DNA of 64,000 nucleotides from Streptomyces sp. A2-16 (GCF_018128905.1 NZ_CP063808.1:9300001-9364000); one strand, 5' to 3'; positions 35,133-43,309 are shown, counted from the stretch's first letter. Notes: a model not told the origin generated them from the sequence alone. A program made the numbers and translations.

Positions 35133-35615
35133 TCAGGACGCGAGAACCTCGTCGAGCAGCGCCTCGGCCTTGTCCTCGTTGGTGTTCTCCGCGAGAGCGA
35201 GCTCACTCACCAGGATCTGCCGAGCCTTGGCGAGCATGCGCTTCTCACCTGCGGAGAGTCCACGCTCGCGCTCACGACGCCACAGGTCACGCACGACTTC
35301 CGCGACCTTGATGACATCGCCGGAGGCGAGCTTCTCCAGGTTTGCCTTGTAACGACGGGACCAGTTAGTGGGCTCCTCGGCGTACGGCGCGCGCAGCACC
35401 TCGAAGACCCGGTCCAGCCCGTCCTGACCGACCACATCACGCACGCCGACGAACTCCGCATTGTCCGCTGGCACACGTACCGTCAGGTCACCCTGGGCGA
35501 CCTTCAGCACCAAGTAGGTCTTGTCCACGCCTTTGATCTGGCGAGTTTCGATGGCCTCGATCAGCGCGGCCCCGTGATGGGGATAGACCACGGTGTCGCC
35601 AACCTTGAACGTCAT
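35133..35615 (-). CDS. carD: CarD/CdnL-family RNA polymerase-binding regulator
   Basis: 160 aa. The N-terminal Tudor-like RNAP-binding domain is FKVGDTVVYPHHGAALIEAIE and LTVRVPADNAEFVGVRDV; the C-terminal helical part (WSRRYKANLEKLASGDVIKVAEVVRDL, ERGLSAGEKRMLAKARQILVSELAL) inserts a Trp into the promoter bubble in homologues. It stabilises open complexes at rRNA and housekeeping promoters. The start is ATG 35615 after AAGGGGTACC. Confidence 0.94.
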   Translation of the reverse strand: MTFKVGDTVVYPHHGAALIEAIETRQIKGVDKTYLVLKVAQGDLTVRVPADNAEFVGVRDVVGQDGLDRVFEVLRAPYAEEPTNWSRRYKANLEKLASGDVIKVAEVVRDLWRRERERGLSAGEKRMLAKARQILVSELALAENTNEDKAEALLDEVLAS

Positions 35616-35909
35616 GTGACAGGTACCCCTTCCGTGGCTATCCAGGGTAACACGGAAACTGCGGGTTCTGAATGGCGTTTTCGCAGGTCAGGGCATATCT
35701 CGGGGCTTGACAACAGCAACAGGAACGTGCTGCGGAGGCCGAGCGGAAGAAGGTATTCGCAGGTCGGAGCGGCTCTCCGGGGGAGGTGAAACGCGTACGT
35801 TACACACATCCGGAGGCTCCTCCGAGCGGGCTAACGTCCACAAATGTCCGTTTCCAAGTGTGCGAGTTCCGCTACTCCGTTCGGTGGCCGGAGTCACTTC
35901 CGCGCCGAA

Positions 35910-35960
35910 TCCGGAATTGATCACGCGAGGCCGGTGGATCAGGTGGTGATCAATTCCGGA
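35910..35960. promoter_or_regulatory. 15-nt perfect inverted repeat, 21-nt spacer
   Basis: TCCGGAATTGATCAC (35910-35924) and GTGATCAATTCCGGA (35946-35960) are exact inverse copies, followed by a partial third copy (CGATCACGCATTCC). Its AT-rich core in GC-rich DNA makes chance unlikely. Operator or structured leader. Confidence 0.5.
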
Positions 35961-36046
35961 GGCGATCACGCATTCCTTCACGGAAGTTTTGCCACCGGGC
36001 GCGAACACTCTTATGTGAATGCCGGACGAGCGCCGGAGTGCGGGGT

Positions 36047-36070
36047 ACAAGTGACCCACGGGTCACTTGT
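36047..36070. promoter_or_regulatory. 24-bp palindrome upstream of lipoprotein gene
   Basis: ACAAGTGACCC-AC-GGGTCACTTGT: 11-nt perfect arms with a 2-nt centre, about 60 nt upstream of a TAACCT -10. Likely a dimeric repressor or activator site. Confidence 0.55.
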
Positions 36071-36204
36071 GAACCGGGATGACACGCCTCTTGGGGAGGG
36101 TCGGGTGCGGACCGGCGGGAACGGCTCGGTAACCTAAGGCCGCTGACAGACACTTAGCGCGGCTTTACGGGCCGCCCCGCTCAAGTCAAGGAGTTGCCGC
36201 CGCC

Positions 36205-36867
36205 GTGAGCAGCAGCCTTCGACGCGGCGCCCTCGCCGCCTCCGCCCTCGCGTTCTCGATCGCCTCGCTCTCCGCGTGCGCGGCCGGCAACAACGCCCAG
36301 ACCCTGGAGGTCAAGCCCGACAACGCCGAGACGAGCGTCGGCGACATCAAGCTCCAGAACGTCCTGGTGATCACCCAGCCGACCGCCGAGGCCTCCGGGG
36401 AGACCAAGGGCCCGGCCGTGATCTCCGCGACCCTCTTCAACGCCGGGGACAAGGCCCAGACCCTGGACTCCGTGAGCGTCGAGGGCGGCGGCAGCGCCGA
36501 GATCAAGCCCGCGAAGGGCAAGGGCAATGTGACGGTCCCGGCCCACGGTTCCGTCATCCTCGGCGGCCGGGGCAACGCCTCCGCCGCGGTGAGCGAGATC
36601 GGCGAGAGCGTCAAGAACGGCAACGCCCAGAAGGTCACCTTCACCTTCAGCACGACCGGTGAGGTGAGCCTGCGCGCCTTCGTGGTCCCGGCCGACAGCT
36701 ACTTCAGCAAGTGGGGGCCGAGCGCGATCCCGTCGGCGCCCCAGACCTCGGCGAAGCCGACCGGCTCCGCGACCCCGACCGGTTCGGCCACGCCGAGCGG
36801 CTCCGCCACGCCGACCGACGCCGCTTCGGCGAGCGCCACGGCCACGGAGTCGGCCGCGACCCGCTGA
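36205..36867 (+). CDS. DUF461-like lipoprotein
   Basis: 220 aa, exported. The lipobox LSAC ends the signal peptide (Cys24). The mature part is an immunoglobulin-like beta domain (VGDIKLQNVLVITQP, GPAVISATLFNAGDKAQTLDSVSV, VTVPAHGSVILGG) like the DUF461/PCu(A)C-related family, but the copper Met/His ligands are not evident. It ends in a Thr/Ser/Pro tail with three PTGSAT-type repeats. The start is GTG after AAGGAG. Function unknown; it converges on phoP. Confidence 0.78.
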   Translation: MSSSLRRGALAASALAFSIASLSACAAGNNAQTLEVKPDNAETSVGDIKLQNVLVITQPTAEASGETKGPAVISATLFNAGDKAQTLDSVSVEGGGSAEIKPAKGKGNVTVPAHGSVILGGRGNASAAVSEIGESVKNGNAQKVTFTFSTTGEVSLRAFVVPADSYFSKWGPSAIPSAPQTSAKPTGSATPTGSATPSGSATPTDAASASATATESAATR

Positions 36868-36904
36868 GCAGCCGTACGAGACGGTCGTAGCCGTCGTACG
36901 ACAC

Positions 36905-36938
36905 GAAGGGCGGGACCTCCGAGGAGGTCCCGCCCTTC
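36905..36938. terminator. Bidirectional terminator (lipoprotein / phoP)
   Basis: GAAGGGCGGGACCTCC and GGAGGTCCCGCCCTTC are perfect 16-nt arms around GA. Confidence 0.85.
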
Positions 36939-36956
36939 GGCGTGCAGCAGTTCTCT

Positions 36957-37637
36957 TTACGGCTCGAACTTGTAGCCGAGACCGCGCACCGTCACCAGGT
37001 ACCGGGGGGCGCCCGGGTCCGGCTCGATCTTGGCGCGCAGGCGCTTGACGTGGACGTCGAGGGTCTTGGTGTCGCCGACGTAGTCGGCACCCCAGACACG
37101 GTCGATGAGCTGCATGCGGGTCAGGACGCGGCCCGCGTTGCGCAGCAGCATCTCCAGCAGGTCGAACTCCTTGAGGGGCAGGTCGACCTTGGAGCCGGAG
37201 ACCGTGACCACGTGGCGGTCCACGTCCATGCGGACCGGACCGGCCTCCAGCGCGGCCGGGGTGACCTCCTCGGGCTCGCCGCGGCGGCGCAGGACGGCGC
37301 GGATGCGGGCCACGAGCTCGCGCGAGGAGAACGGCTTGGTGACATAGTCGTCGGCTCCTATTTCCAGGCCGACGACCTTGTCGATCTCGCTGTCCTTGGC
37401 GGTCACCATGATGACGGGGACGTTGGAGCGGCCGCGCAGCTGGCGGCAGACCTCCGTGCCGGGCAGGCCCGGCAGCATCAGGTCGAGGAGGACGAGATCG
37501 GCGCCGTTGCGCTCGAACTCGTCGAGTCCGTCGGGGCCGGTGGTCGCGATCGCGACCTCGAAGCCCTCCTTGCGAAGCATGTACGACAGGGCGTCGGAGA
37601 AGGACTCCTCGTCCTCGACGACGAGCACTCGGGTCAC
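36957..37637 (-). CDS. phoP: Phosphate response regulator PhoP
   Basis: 226-aa OmpR-family regulator, the DNA-binding half of the PhoRP system that governs phosphate uptake and represses antibiotic production. The receiver has VVEDEES, the phosphoacceptor Asp in LVLLDLMLPG and VTKPFSS; the C-terminal winged helix has LKEFDLLEMLL and TKTLDVHVKRLRAKIE. GTG 37637 follows GGAGGT and overlaps the phoR stop (GTGA). Orthologous to mycobacterial RegX3 by order and sequence. Confidence 0.96.
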   Translation of the reverse strand: MTRVLVVEDEESFSDALSYMLRKEGFEVAIATTGPDGLDEFERNGADLVLLDLMLPGLPGTEVCRQLRGRSNVPVIMVTAKDSEIDKVVGLEIGADDYVTKPFSSRELVARIRAVLRRRGEPEEVTPAALEAGPVRMDVDRHVVTVSGSKVDLPLKEFDLLEMLLRNAGRVLTRMQLIDRVWGADYVGDTKTLDVHVKRLRAKIEPDPGAPRYLVTVRGLGYKFEP

Positions 37638-38887
37638 GGAAGGACCTCCGGGGCGGGAAGCGGGTCGTAAGAAGCCGACTCGGGAGTGGGCCCGTCCTCG
37701 TCGTCGAGGTCGGGGTGCTGGAGCGCGCGGTCGCGGGCCGCGCCCGCCTCCGGCAGCCTGAGGGTGAACGTGGAGCCCTGTCCCTCCGAGCTCCACACCG
37801 TGACCTCCCCGCCGTGCGAGGCGGCCACGTGCTTGACGATCGCGAGACCGAGGCCCGTGCCGCCGGTCTGGCGGGAACGGGCCGGGTCGACGCGGTAGAA
37901 GCGCTCGAAGATGCGCTCCTTGTCCTTGTCGGAGATACCGATGCCCTGGTCGGTGACGGCGACCTCGATCAGGTCGCCGCCCGGCACGGACACCCGGCGG
38001 GCGGCTATGCCGACACGGGTGCGGGCGGGTGAGTAGTTGACGGCGTTCTCGACGAGGTTGCCGAGAGCGGCGGCGAGCTGGCCGCGGTTGCCCCAGACCC
38101 GCAGCTCGGCCGCGCCGGCGGCGGCCATGGTGATCTGCTTGGTGCCGGCCTGGTGGCGGCAGCGGTCGATGGCCTCGGCGACCAGTTCGTCCACGCGGAC
38201 CGGCTCGGCGTCCTCCAGCGGGTCGTCGTTCTGCACCCGGGAGAGGTCGATGAGCTCCTGGACCAGGCTGGTCAGCCGGGTCGCCTCGATCTGCATACGG
38301 CCGGCGAACCGCTCCACGGCCTCCGGGTCCTCGGACGCGTCCATGACGGCCTCGGAGAGGAGGGAGAGCGCGCCGACCGGTGTCTTGAGCTCATGGCTGA
38401 CGTTCGCGACGAAGTCCCGTCGCACCGCTTCTATCCGCCGGGCCTCGGTGAGGTCCTCCACGAGGAGCAGCACCAGCCGGGAGCCGAGGGGCGCGACCCG
38501 GGCGGAGACCGCGAGGGCCTCCCCGCGGCCGGTCCCCCGCCGGGGCAGGTCCAGCTCGACCTGGCGTATCTCCCCGTCCCTCCTGGTGTCCCGGGCCATC
38601 TGGAGCATGGGCTCCACGGAGAGCTTGCCGCCGCGGACCAGCCCGAGGGCGTACGCGGCGGAGCTGGCCTTGACGACCGCGTCGGCCTCGTCGAGGACGA
38701 CGGCCGAGGAGCGGAGCACGGAGAGGACGGTGTCCACGCCCGGCGGAAGCACCGGATCGGTGTGCAGGGAGGTGCGGGTGGGGCGCTTCTGCTCCCGCTC
38801 GCTCCAGCGGAACGCCAGCACGGCGATGACGCCGGTGAGCACACCGGCGATCGCTGCCGCTGCGGCGACCGCCGCGTTCACGTCCAT
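37634..38887 (-). CDS. phoR: Phosphate sensor kinase PhoR
   Basis: 417 aa. One N-terminal helix (AAAAAIAGVLTGVIAVLAF) anchors it, a PAS-like region follows, then the phosphoacceptor His in FVANVSHELKTPVG and the ATPase motifs LGNLVENAVNYSP, DQGIGISDKD and GGTGLGLAIVKHV. It phosphorylates PhoP under phosphate limitation (SenX3-like). TAACCT (38894-38899, minus strand) ends 6 nt before the ATG, and GGAGG touches the start, so the mRNA is probably leaderless. Confidence 0.96.
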   Translation of the reverse strand: MDVNAAVAAAAAIAGVLTGVIAVLAFRWSEREQKRPTRTSLHTDPVLPPGVDTVLSVLRSSAVVLDEADAVVKASSAAYALGLVRGGKLSVEPMLQMARDTRRDGEIRQVELDLPRRGTGRGEALAVSARVAPLGSRLVLLLVEDLTEARRIEAVRRDFVANVSHELKTPVGALSLLSEAVMDASEDPEAVERFAGRMQIEATRLTSLVQELIDLSRVQNDDPLEDAEPVRVDELVAEAIDRCRHQAGTKQITMAAAGAAELRVWGNRGQLAAALGNLVENAVNYSPARTRVGIAARRVSVPGGDLIEVAVTDQGIGISDKDKERIFERFYRVDPARSRQTGGTGLGLAIVKHVAASHGGEVTVWSSEGQGSTFTLRLPEAGAARDRALQHPDLDDEDGPTPESASYDPLPAPEVLP

Positions 38888-38960
38888 GCCTCCAGGTTAG
38901 GCATGGGATCCGTCCTGGCCACAGCCGTCCGAGTGCGAGCTCGAACACTCGTCGCCCAGA

Positions 38961-38993
38961 GTTCACCTTGGAGCCAGTATTGGTTCATTTGGG
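38961..38993. promoter_or_regulatory. PHO box (11-nt direct repeats)
   Basis: GTTCACCTTGG (38961), AGCCAGTATTG (38972, degenerate) and GTTCATTTGGG (38983) form three consecutive 11-nt units of the PhoP consensus GTTCACC-N4. It lies between divergent phoRP and phoU, where PhoP autoregulation is established in S. coelicolor. Confidence 0.85.
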
Positions 38994-39111
38994 AGGGCGG
39001 AAACGGACGCGTACAGGGTCGAACGTGGGAGCGTGGGGTACGCAGCACCGGTTTCGCGGCCGGTTTTGGCCCCTGGAACCCACAGGAATGACGTACGAGA
39101 GGGAACCGAAG

Positions 39112-39801
39112 ATGCGGGACGCGTACCACGAGGAACTTGATTCGATCGGGGACGGTCTGGTGGAGATGGCCCGCCTGGTCGGCTCGGCGATCGGACGCGC
39201 CACCACGGCCATCCTCGACTCCGACCTGAAGCTGGCCGAGAGCGTCATCGAGGCCGACCAGAAGGTGGACGACCTCCAGCACGACCTGGAGGCCCGGGCG
39301 ATAGCACTGCTCGCCCGCCAGCAGCCGGTGGCGACGGACCTGCGGATCGTCGTGACCTCCCTGCGCATGTCGGCCGACCTGGAGCGTTCCGGCGACCTGG
39401 CCCAGCACGTGGCCAAGCTGGCCCGCCTGCGCTTCCCCGAGAAGGCCATCCCGCACGACCTGCACGCGACCATCCTGGAGATGGGCCAGCTCGCCCAGCG
39501 CCTGATGGCCAAGGCGGCGGAGGTCATCATCACCAAGGACGTCGACCTGGCGCTCCAGCTGGAGCAGGACGACGACGAGATGGACCTGCTGCACCGCACG
39601 CTCTTCCAGCACCTGCTGGACGACAAGTGGAAGCACGGCATCGAGACGGCGGTGGACGTCACCCTCCTCGGCCGCTACTACGAGCGGTTCGCCGACCACG
39701 CGGTGTCGGTGGCCAAGCGCGTGGTGTACCTGGTGACGGGTGAGCACGCGGACGAGCTCCAGCAGGAGATCCAGCCGGTGACGGGCGTCGAAGGGGCCTG
39801 A
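39112..39801 (+). CDS. phoU: Phosphate-signalling modulator PhoU
   Basis: 229 aa, all-helical, two three-helix bundles. The metal-binding repeats are visible as ILDSDLKLAESVIEADQKVDDL / ATDLRIVVTSLRMSADLERSGDLAQH and the second-half counterpart LGRYYERFADHAVSVAKRV. It links the Pst transporter to PhoR. ATG 39112 (MRDAYHEEL) is chosen by family length and GAGAGGGAA upstream; an open upstream extension overlaps the PHO box. Confidence 0.95.
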   Translation: MRDAYHEELDSIGDGLVEMARLVGSAIGRATTAILDSDLKLAESVIEADQKVDDLQHDLEARAIALLARQQPVATDLRIVVTSLRMSADLERSGDLAQHVAKLARLRFPEKAIPHDLHATILEMGQLAQRLMAKAAEVIITKDVDLALQLEQDDDEMDLLHRTLFQHLLDDKWKHGIETAVDVTLLGRYYERFADHAVSVAKRVVYLVTGEHADELQQEIQPVTGVEGA

Positions 39802-39810
39802 ACCGGCGCC

Positions 39811-39840
39811 TTCGGGGCTGTTCGGGGCTGTCCGGGGCGT
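39811..39840. repeat. 10-nt tandem repeat after phoU
   Basis: Three units of TTCGGGGCTG / TTCGGGGCTG / TCCGGGGCGT begin about 10 nt after the phoU stop. Confidence 0.6.
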
Positions 39841-39980
39841 GTGCGAGCCTCTGTGCGCCGTTGATGCGCCCAGGGGGGCGGGCATGCAATGGGTGCAGGG
39901 CCCGGCGCGGCGGTCGGTGCCCGATCCGACGGTCGGTCCGGCGGTCGGCATGTTCTGGCTCTCGCCTCGAGGAGGGACCC

Positions 39981-40139
39981 ATGGCCGAATCCCCCAGCAC
40001 TCCCCAGCCCGACCCCACGCAGGAACGCCCGACCGAGCAGCCCACCGCGATCAGGACCCTGACGGTCATCGGCGCCTGCGGCTGCGGGTCGGGGTGCGGG
40101 TGCGGGTGCCAGTCGGGCAATCCGTGCCAGTGCGGCTGA
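39981..40139 (+). CDS. Small Cys-rich (metallothionein-like) protein
   Basis: 52 aa. The first ~30 residues are Pro/Thr/Glu-rich; the last ~20 hold seven cysteines in CxC and CxxxC-type spacing (ACGCGSGCGCGC, NPCQCG), resembling metal-thiolate clusters of metallothioneins. GAGGAGGG lies before the ATG, and a strong terminator follows, so it is a real cistron. It might bind Zn, Cu or Cd; alternatively it is a thiol-rich peptide of unknown role. It lies between phoU and a nickel-binding protein gene. Confidence 0.68.
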   Translation: MAESPSTPQPDPTQERPTEQPTAIRTLTVIGACGCGSGCGCGCQSGNPCQCG

Positions 40140-40150
40140 GACTTCTTGTA

Positions 40151-40190
40151 CGACGGTGAGGGGCCCCGGGTGATACCGGGGCCCTTCGTC
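40151..40190. terminator. Terminator after the Cys-rich gene
   Basis: GAGGGGCCCCGG-GTGATA-CCGGGGCCCTTC, with CGAC/GTCG extending the stem. Confidence 0.75.
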
Positions 40191-40332
40191 GTGTCGGGGG
40201 TCGGTGGTGGTGTGCCGGTGCCCGGTGGGGGGCGGGAGTGTTCGGGTCGACCGGACGGGTGGGGAGGGGGAGCATGAGAGGGCGGGGGCGCAGGGGAACT
40301 GTTCCACTCGGGGACGGCAGGAAGGCGGAGCC

Positions 40333-40581
40333 ATGGCTCGCTTCATGGACGTACACCACGGGATGCAGGGCATCACGGCCGACCAGCTGATGGAGGCCCA
40401 CCAGGCCGACCTGGCGATAGAAGGGGAGGAGGGCGTGCACTTCGAGCGCGCCTGGGCGGACCCCGAGTCCGGCGTCGTGTACTGCCTCTCGGAGGCGCCG
40501 TCACCGGAGGCGGTCCAGCGGATCCACGAACGGACGGGGCACAAGGCGGACGAGATCCATCCGGTGCCGTTGTCGGTCTGA
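40333..40581 (+). CDS. DUF4242/SCO4226-type nickel-binding protein
   Basis: 82-aa ferredoxin-like fold protein: ARFMDVHHGMQGITADQLMEAHQADLAI, ERAWADPESGVVYCLSEAPSPEAVQRIHERTGH. It matches the SCO4226 family, whose S. coelicolor member was shown structurally to bind nickel; candidate ligands are the early His pair, the central Cys and the later His residues. GGCGGAG precedes the ATG. It may buffer or sense nickel. It is adjacent to the Cys-rich small protein, which is suggestive of metal handling. Confidence 0.88.
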   Translation: MARFMDVHHGMQGITADQLMEAHQADLAIEGEEGVHFERAWADPESGVVYCLSEAPSPEAVQRIHERTGHKADEIHPVPLSV

Positions 40582-40706
40582 GGGCGGCTGCCACGGCTTA
40601 CGGCCTGTTCGGCGGGGCTGTCGGCACAGTGGTCGGGGCGCGGCTTCCGGTCTGCCGACAGGGACGGGCCGAACCCGAGGGCACCGCTCGACAGACAGGC
40701 TCGACG

Positions 40707-40730
40707 GACGGGGACGCCGCCGTCCCCGTC
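40707..40730. promoter_or_regulatory. GC hairpin before the 40751 gene
   Basis: GACGGGGACG-CCGC-CGTCCCCGTC: 10-bp perfect stem ending 20 nt before the ATG. It is either a terminator for the upstream gene or a leader hairpin. Confidence 0.4.
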
Positions 40731-40750
40731 ACGCCGACTCGAGGTACGGC

Positions 40751-41221
40751 ATGGACATCGAGCTGACGTACAGAAGAGGGCTGCTGCGCAGCATCGGCGG
40801 GGTGCAAGTGTCGTACGGCCCACGGGAATGGCTGGACAGCACGCCGCGCGCCCTGGGTGCCTGGCCGCTGGAGTACCAGCGGTTCAGCACGATGCTGCGG
40901 TCCGTGGCCGGCATTCAGATCACCTACCGCAGATGGACGGCCCTGCCGCTCAGTGTCGGCCAGTGGAACTGCGAACACAGCAGATTCGGCAGCCGCATGC
41001 TGCGCCTCGGCCCCTATGAGCTGAGCCACGACAGGGGCGGCAGCCGCGTCCGCACCCTCGGCCCGCTCGAGATCTCCTACGACCGCCTCGGCAGCCGCCC
41101 CATCCGCGCCCACCTCCCCGGCGAGACGGCCCAACTGTCCCCCGACCTCCTCCTGGCCCTCTTCCTCACCCTGTTCTGGCAACAGCAGTCCTGGGAGGCC
41201 GCCCAGAGAAGCCGGTCGTAG
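40751..41221 (+). CDS. Hypothetical protein with internal beta repeats
   Basis: 156 aa, no signal peptide. It contains four to five imperfect ~22-residue repeats of the type LxYxRxxSxxLRxxGxxxITY (LTYRRGLLRSIGGVQVSYG, LEYQRFSTMLRSVAGIQITYR, CEHSRFGSRMLRLGPYELSHD, LEISYDRLGSRP), ending in a hydrophobic helix (LLLALFLTLFW). The repeat suggests a small beta-meander or solenoid. I know no function for it. Confidence 0.65.
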   Translation: MDIELTYRRGLLRSIGGVQVSYGPREWLDSTPRALGAWPLEYQRFSTMLRSVAGIQITYRRWTALPLSVGQWNCEHSRFGSRMLRLGPYELSHDRGGSRVRTLGPLEISYDRLGSRPIRAHLPGETAQLSPDLLLALFLTLFWQQQSWEAAQRSRS

Positions 41222-41379
41222 GCGCGGGCCGGGGGCGGGGGCAACCGACAGCGGCCCGCACGAGTCGGCCCCCGGGGCGAGTTCCACGGATGAGCGTGAC
41301 GACGGGCTGTGCCGCTCGTTACGATCACGGCCCAGCGCTGACCTGGGCCTTATGACGACGAAAGGCTCGACGCGCCGCC

Positions 41380-42906
41380 ATGGCCCGCCCCTCGCACGAC
41401 CACATCCTGGCCAGCTTTGACGACGAGACGCCGGCATGGGACGAGGTGCCAGTGCCACCGGCCGTGCATCCCAAAATGCTGCGGGACGAACTCATCGCGG
41501 CAGCGGAGTGGGTCTGTCAGTACCTGAGCCACCTTCCTGATGCCCCGGTGAGCCGTCCCATGCCCCCGCGTCAGCGCGCCGGGCTGCGTGACGCCTCGCT
41601 CGGCCGTACCGGTGGCGAGCTGAGCCGGATCCTGGACTTCGTGTGCGAGGAGATCGCGCCGTTCCCCACCGGGAACGGACACCCGGCCTTCTTCGCCTGG
41701 ATCAACTCCCCGCCCGCACCCGCCGGCCTGATCGCCGAACTCCTCGCTGCCGCCGTCAACGCGACCTGCGGCATGGGCGACAACGCCCTCATGGACCTGG
41801 AACGCGGCACCCTACGCATCCTCGCGGACCTGGCCGGACTCCCCGCCACCACCGGTGGGGTGCTGACCAGCGGCGGCTCCATGGCCAACCTGCTCGCCCT
41901 GGCCACCGCCCGTACCTGGTTCCTCACCCGCCGCGGGTCCGCGGACGGCCCCGCCTACGACCGTGATCATGCGCGCCTGACCCTCTACTACAACGACCAG
42001 GCCCACATGTCCGTGGTCAAGGCCGCAGCCTGCATCGGCATCCCCGCCCACCGGCTACGTCCCATTCCCAGCGACGCCGAGCACCGCCTCGACCCCGCCG
42101 CGCTGCGCGCCGCCGTGGCCGTGGACCAGGCCGCCGGGCTGCTGCCGTTCTGCACCGTCACCACGCTGGGCACCACCGCCACCGGCGCGATCGACCCACT
42201 CGAACCGGTCACTGCCTTGTGCCGAAGCATCGGGATGTGGCACCACGCCGACGGGGCCTGGGGCGGGCTCGGCGCGATGGTGCCTGCTCTGGCACCCCTC
42301 TACCAGGGCGTCGCCGACGTCGACTCGATGACCGTGGACCCGCACAAGACCCTCAGCGTGCCGGTCGGCTGCGGCGCACTCCTCATCAGAGACTCCGAGC
42401 ACCTGCACACCGCGTTCGCCCACCGTGCCTCCTATCTCACCCCCGGCGAACCCGACACACTTCCCTGGCTCTCCCACGCCACCATCGAACTCACCCGCCC
42501 CGGCACCCGGGCTCTCGCCCTGTGGGCGACGCTGCACCACCTCGGCCGCGACGGTGTCACCGCCCTGCTCCAGCACTACCTGACGCTCGCCGACCGGCTC
42601 CGCGAGAAGATCACCGCCAGCCCCCGCCTGGAACTGGTGGCCGGCGGCCCCTGGCCGGTCGCCTGCTTCCGCCTCACCGACACCGGCGCATCGGACCTCG
42701 ACACCCTCCACACTCGTGTCGCTCACCACGTACAGACCGGCGGACGTGCCTACCTCGCCACCGTCAGCGTCCACGACCGCACGGTCCTGCGTGCCTGCCT
42801 GTGCAACTACCGCACCAGTGAGAGCGACCTCGACCTGCTGCTTCGCGAAGTCCTCCGCGCTGCCGACTCCGACCGGACGGCACCCGCCCGATACAGCGTC
42901 GAGTAA
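41380..42906 (+). CDS. PLP-dependent decarboxylase (group II, aromatic amino-acid type)
   Basis: 508 aa. N-terminal MLRDELIAAAEWVCQYLSHLPDAPVS, then GHPAFFAWINSPP, the GGSMANLLAL cofactor loop, HHADGAWGG (PLP-binding Asp) and the Schiff-base Lys323 in VDPHKTLSVPVGCG. This is the aromatic-L-amino-acid/glutamate decarboxylase fold; the product would be an amine or aldehyde. It sits in a variable spot with an integrase remnant downstream, so it may have arrived by transfer. No PLP partner or exporter is adjacent. Confidence 0.87.
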   Translation: MARPSHDHILASFDDETPAWDEVPVPPAVHPKMLRDELIAAAEWVCQYLSHLPDAPVSRPMPPRQRAGLRDASLGRTGGELSRILDFVCEEIAPFPTGNGHPAFFAWINSPPAPAGLIAELLAAAVNATCGMGDNALMDLERGTLRILADLAGLPATTGGVLTSGGSMANLLALATARTWFLTRRGSADGPAYDRDHARLTLYYNDQAHMSVVKAAACIGIPAHRLRPIPSDAEHRLDPAALRAAVAVDQAAGLLPFCTVTTLGTTATGAIDPLEPVTALCRSIGMWHHADGAWGGLGAMVPALAPLYQGVADVDSMTVDPHKTLSVPVGCGALLIRDSEHLHTAFAHRASYLTPGEPDTLPWLSHATIELTRPGTRALALWATLHHLGRDGVTALLQHYLTLADRLREKITASPRLELVAGGPWPVACFRLTDTGASDLDTLHTRVAHHVQTGGRAYLATVSVHDRTVLRACLCNYRTSESDLDLLLREVLRAADSDRTAPARYSVE

Positions 42907-43054
42907 TCACCAGCGCCGGGCCCGCCGTCTTCGCACCGCCGAAGGGCGGCAAGCCGGCCACTCGGACCCGGGTCTGGCCGTCCGCGTGTACGCGCACCTG
43001 ATGCCGTCCAGCCAGGAGCGCACTCGAGAAGCCGTCGCTGTGCGCAAGGTGACC
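42907..43054 (+). pseudogene. C-terminal remnant of tyrosine integrase
   Basis: In one frame about 42917-43050 reads GHSDPGLAVRVYAHLMPSSQERTREAV, which matches the end of phage/ICE tyrosine recombinases, including the catalytic tyrosine in VYAHLM. The rest of the enzyme is missing and the frame then runs into unrelated sequence. It is a relic of an integration event. Confidence 0.65.
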
Positions 43055-43258
43055 GGGCAGAGCTTGTGGCACAGCCGGGTCCTTGCACGCCAAGCGCCCG
43101 TCACCCTCCTTGGGGGTCTGTCTGCGTACAGGGCCCAGTCCGCTGTCGCCGTGCTTTTGAGCGCCCGCGCCCGAGCGGAGTGGAGACAGGAACCGGAGCC
43201 CGGAGAGCGCACGGCCCCCTCCCCCTGACGGCCCGGAGACTGGCCCGGAGACGGCGAA
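43055..43258. other. Non-coding stretch after integrase relic
   Basis: No gene seen between the integrase relic and the gpmA terminator; it is probably decayed element DNA. Confidence 0.4.
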
Positions 43259-43297
43259 AAGCCCCCTCCCGGCGGAGAAACCGCAGGCAGGGGGCTT
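43259..43297 (-). terminator. Terminator of gpmA
   Basis: AAGCCCCCT and AGGGGGCTT arms frame a 21-nt partly paired loop, just beyond the gpmA stop. Confidence 0.6.
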
Positions 43298-43309
43298 GTT
43301 CGTGGGCGC

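Larger units (their letters stand above)
35616..36204. other. 589-nt control region between carD and lipoprotein gene
   Basis: No gene. It holds a probable carD promoter at its left end (a TACCCT-type hexamer on the minus strand near 35649), two long inverted repeats (35910-35960 and 36047-36070) and a TAACCT -10-like element at 36130-36135 before the plus-strand lipoprotein gene. Confidence 0.5.

Noticed and set aside
42907..43309. Complete integrase gene
   Set aside because: Only the C-terminal tyrosine segment is present and no upstream catalytic Arg/His boxes are found.
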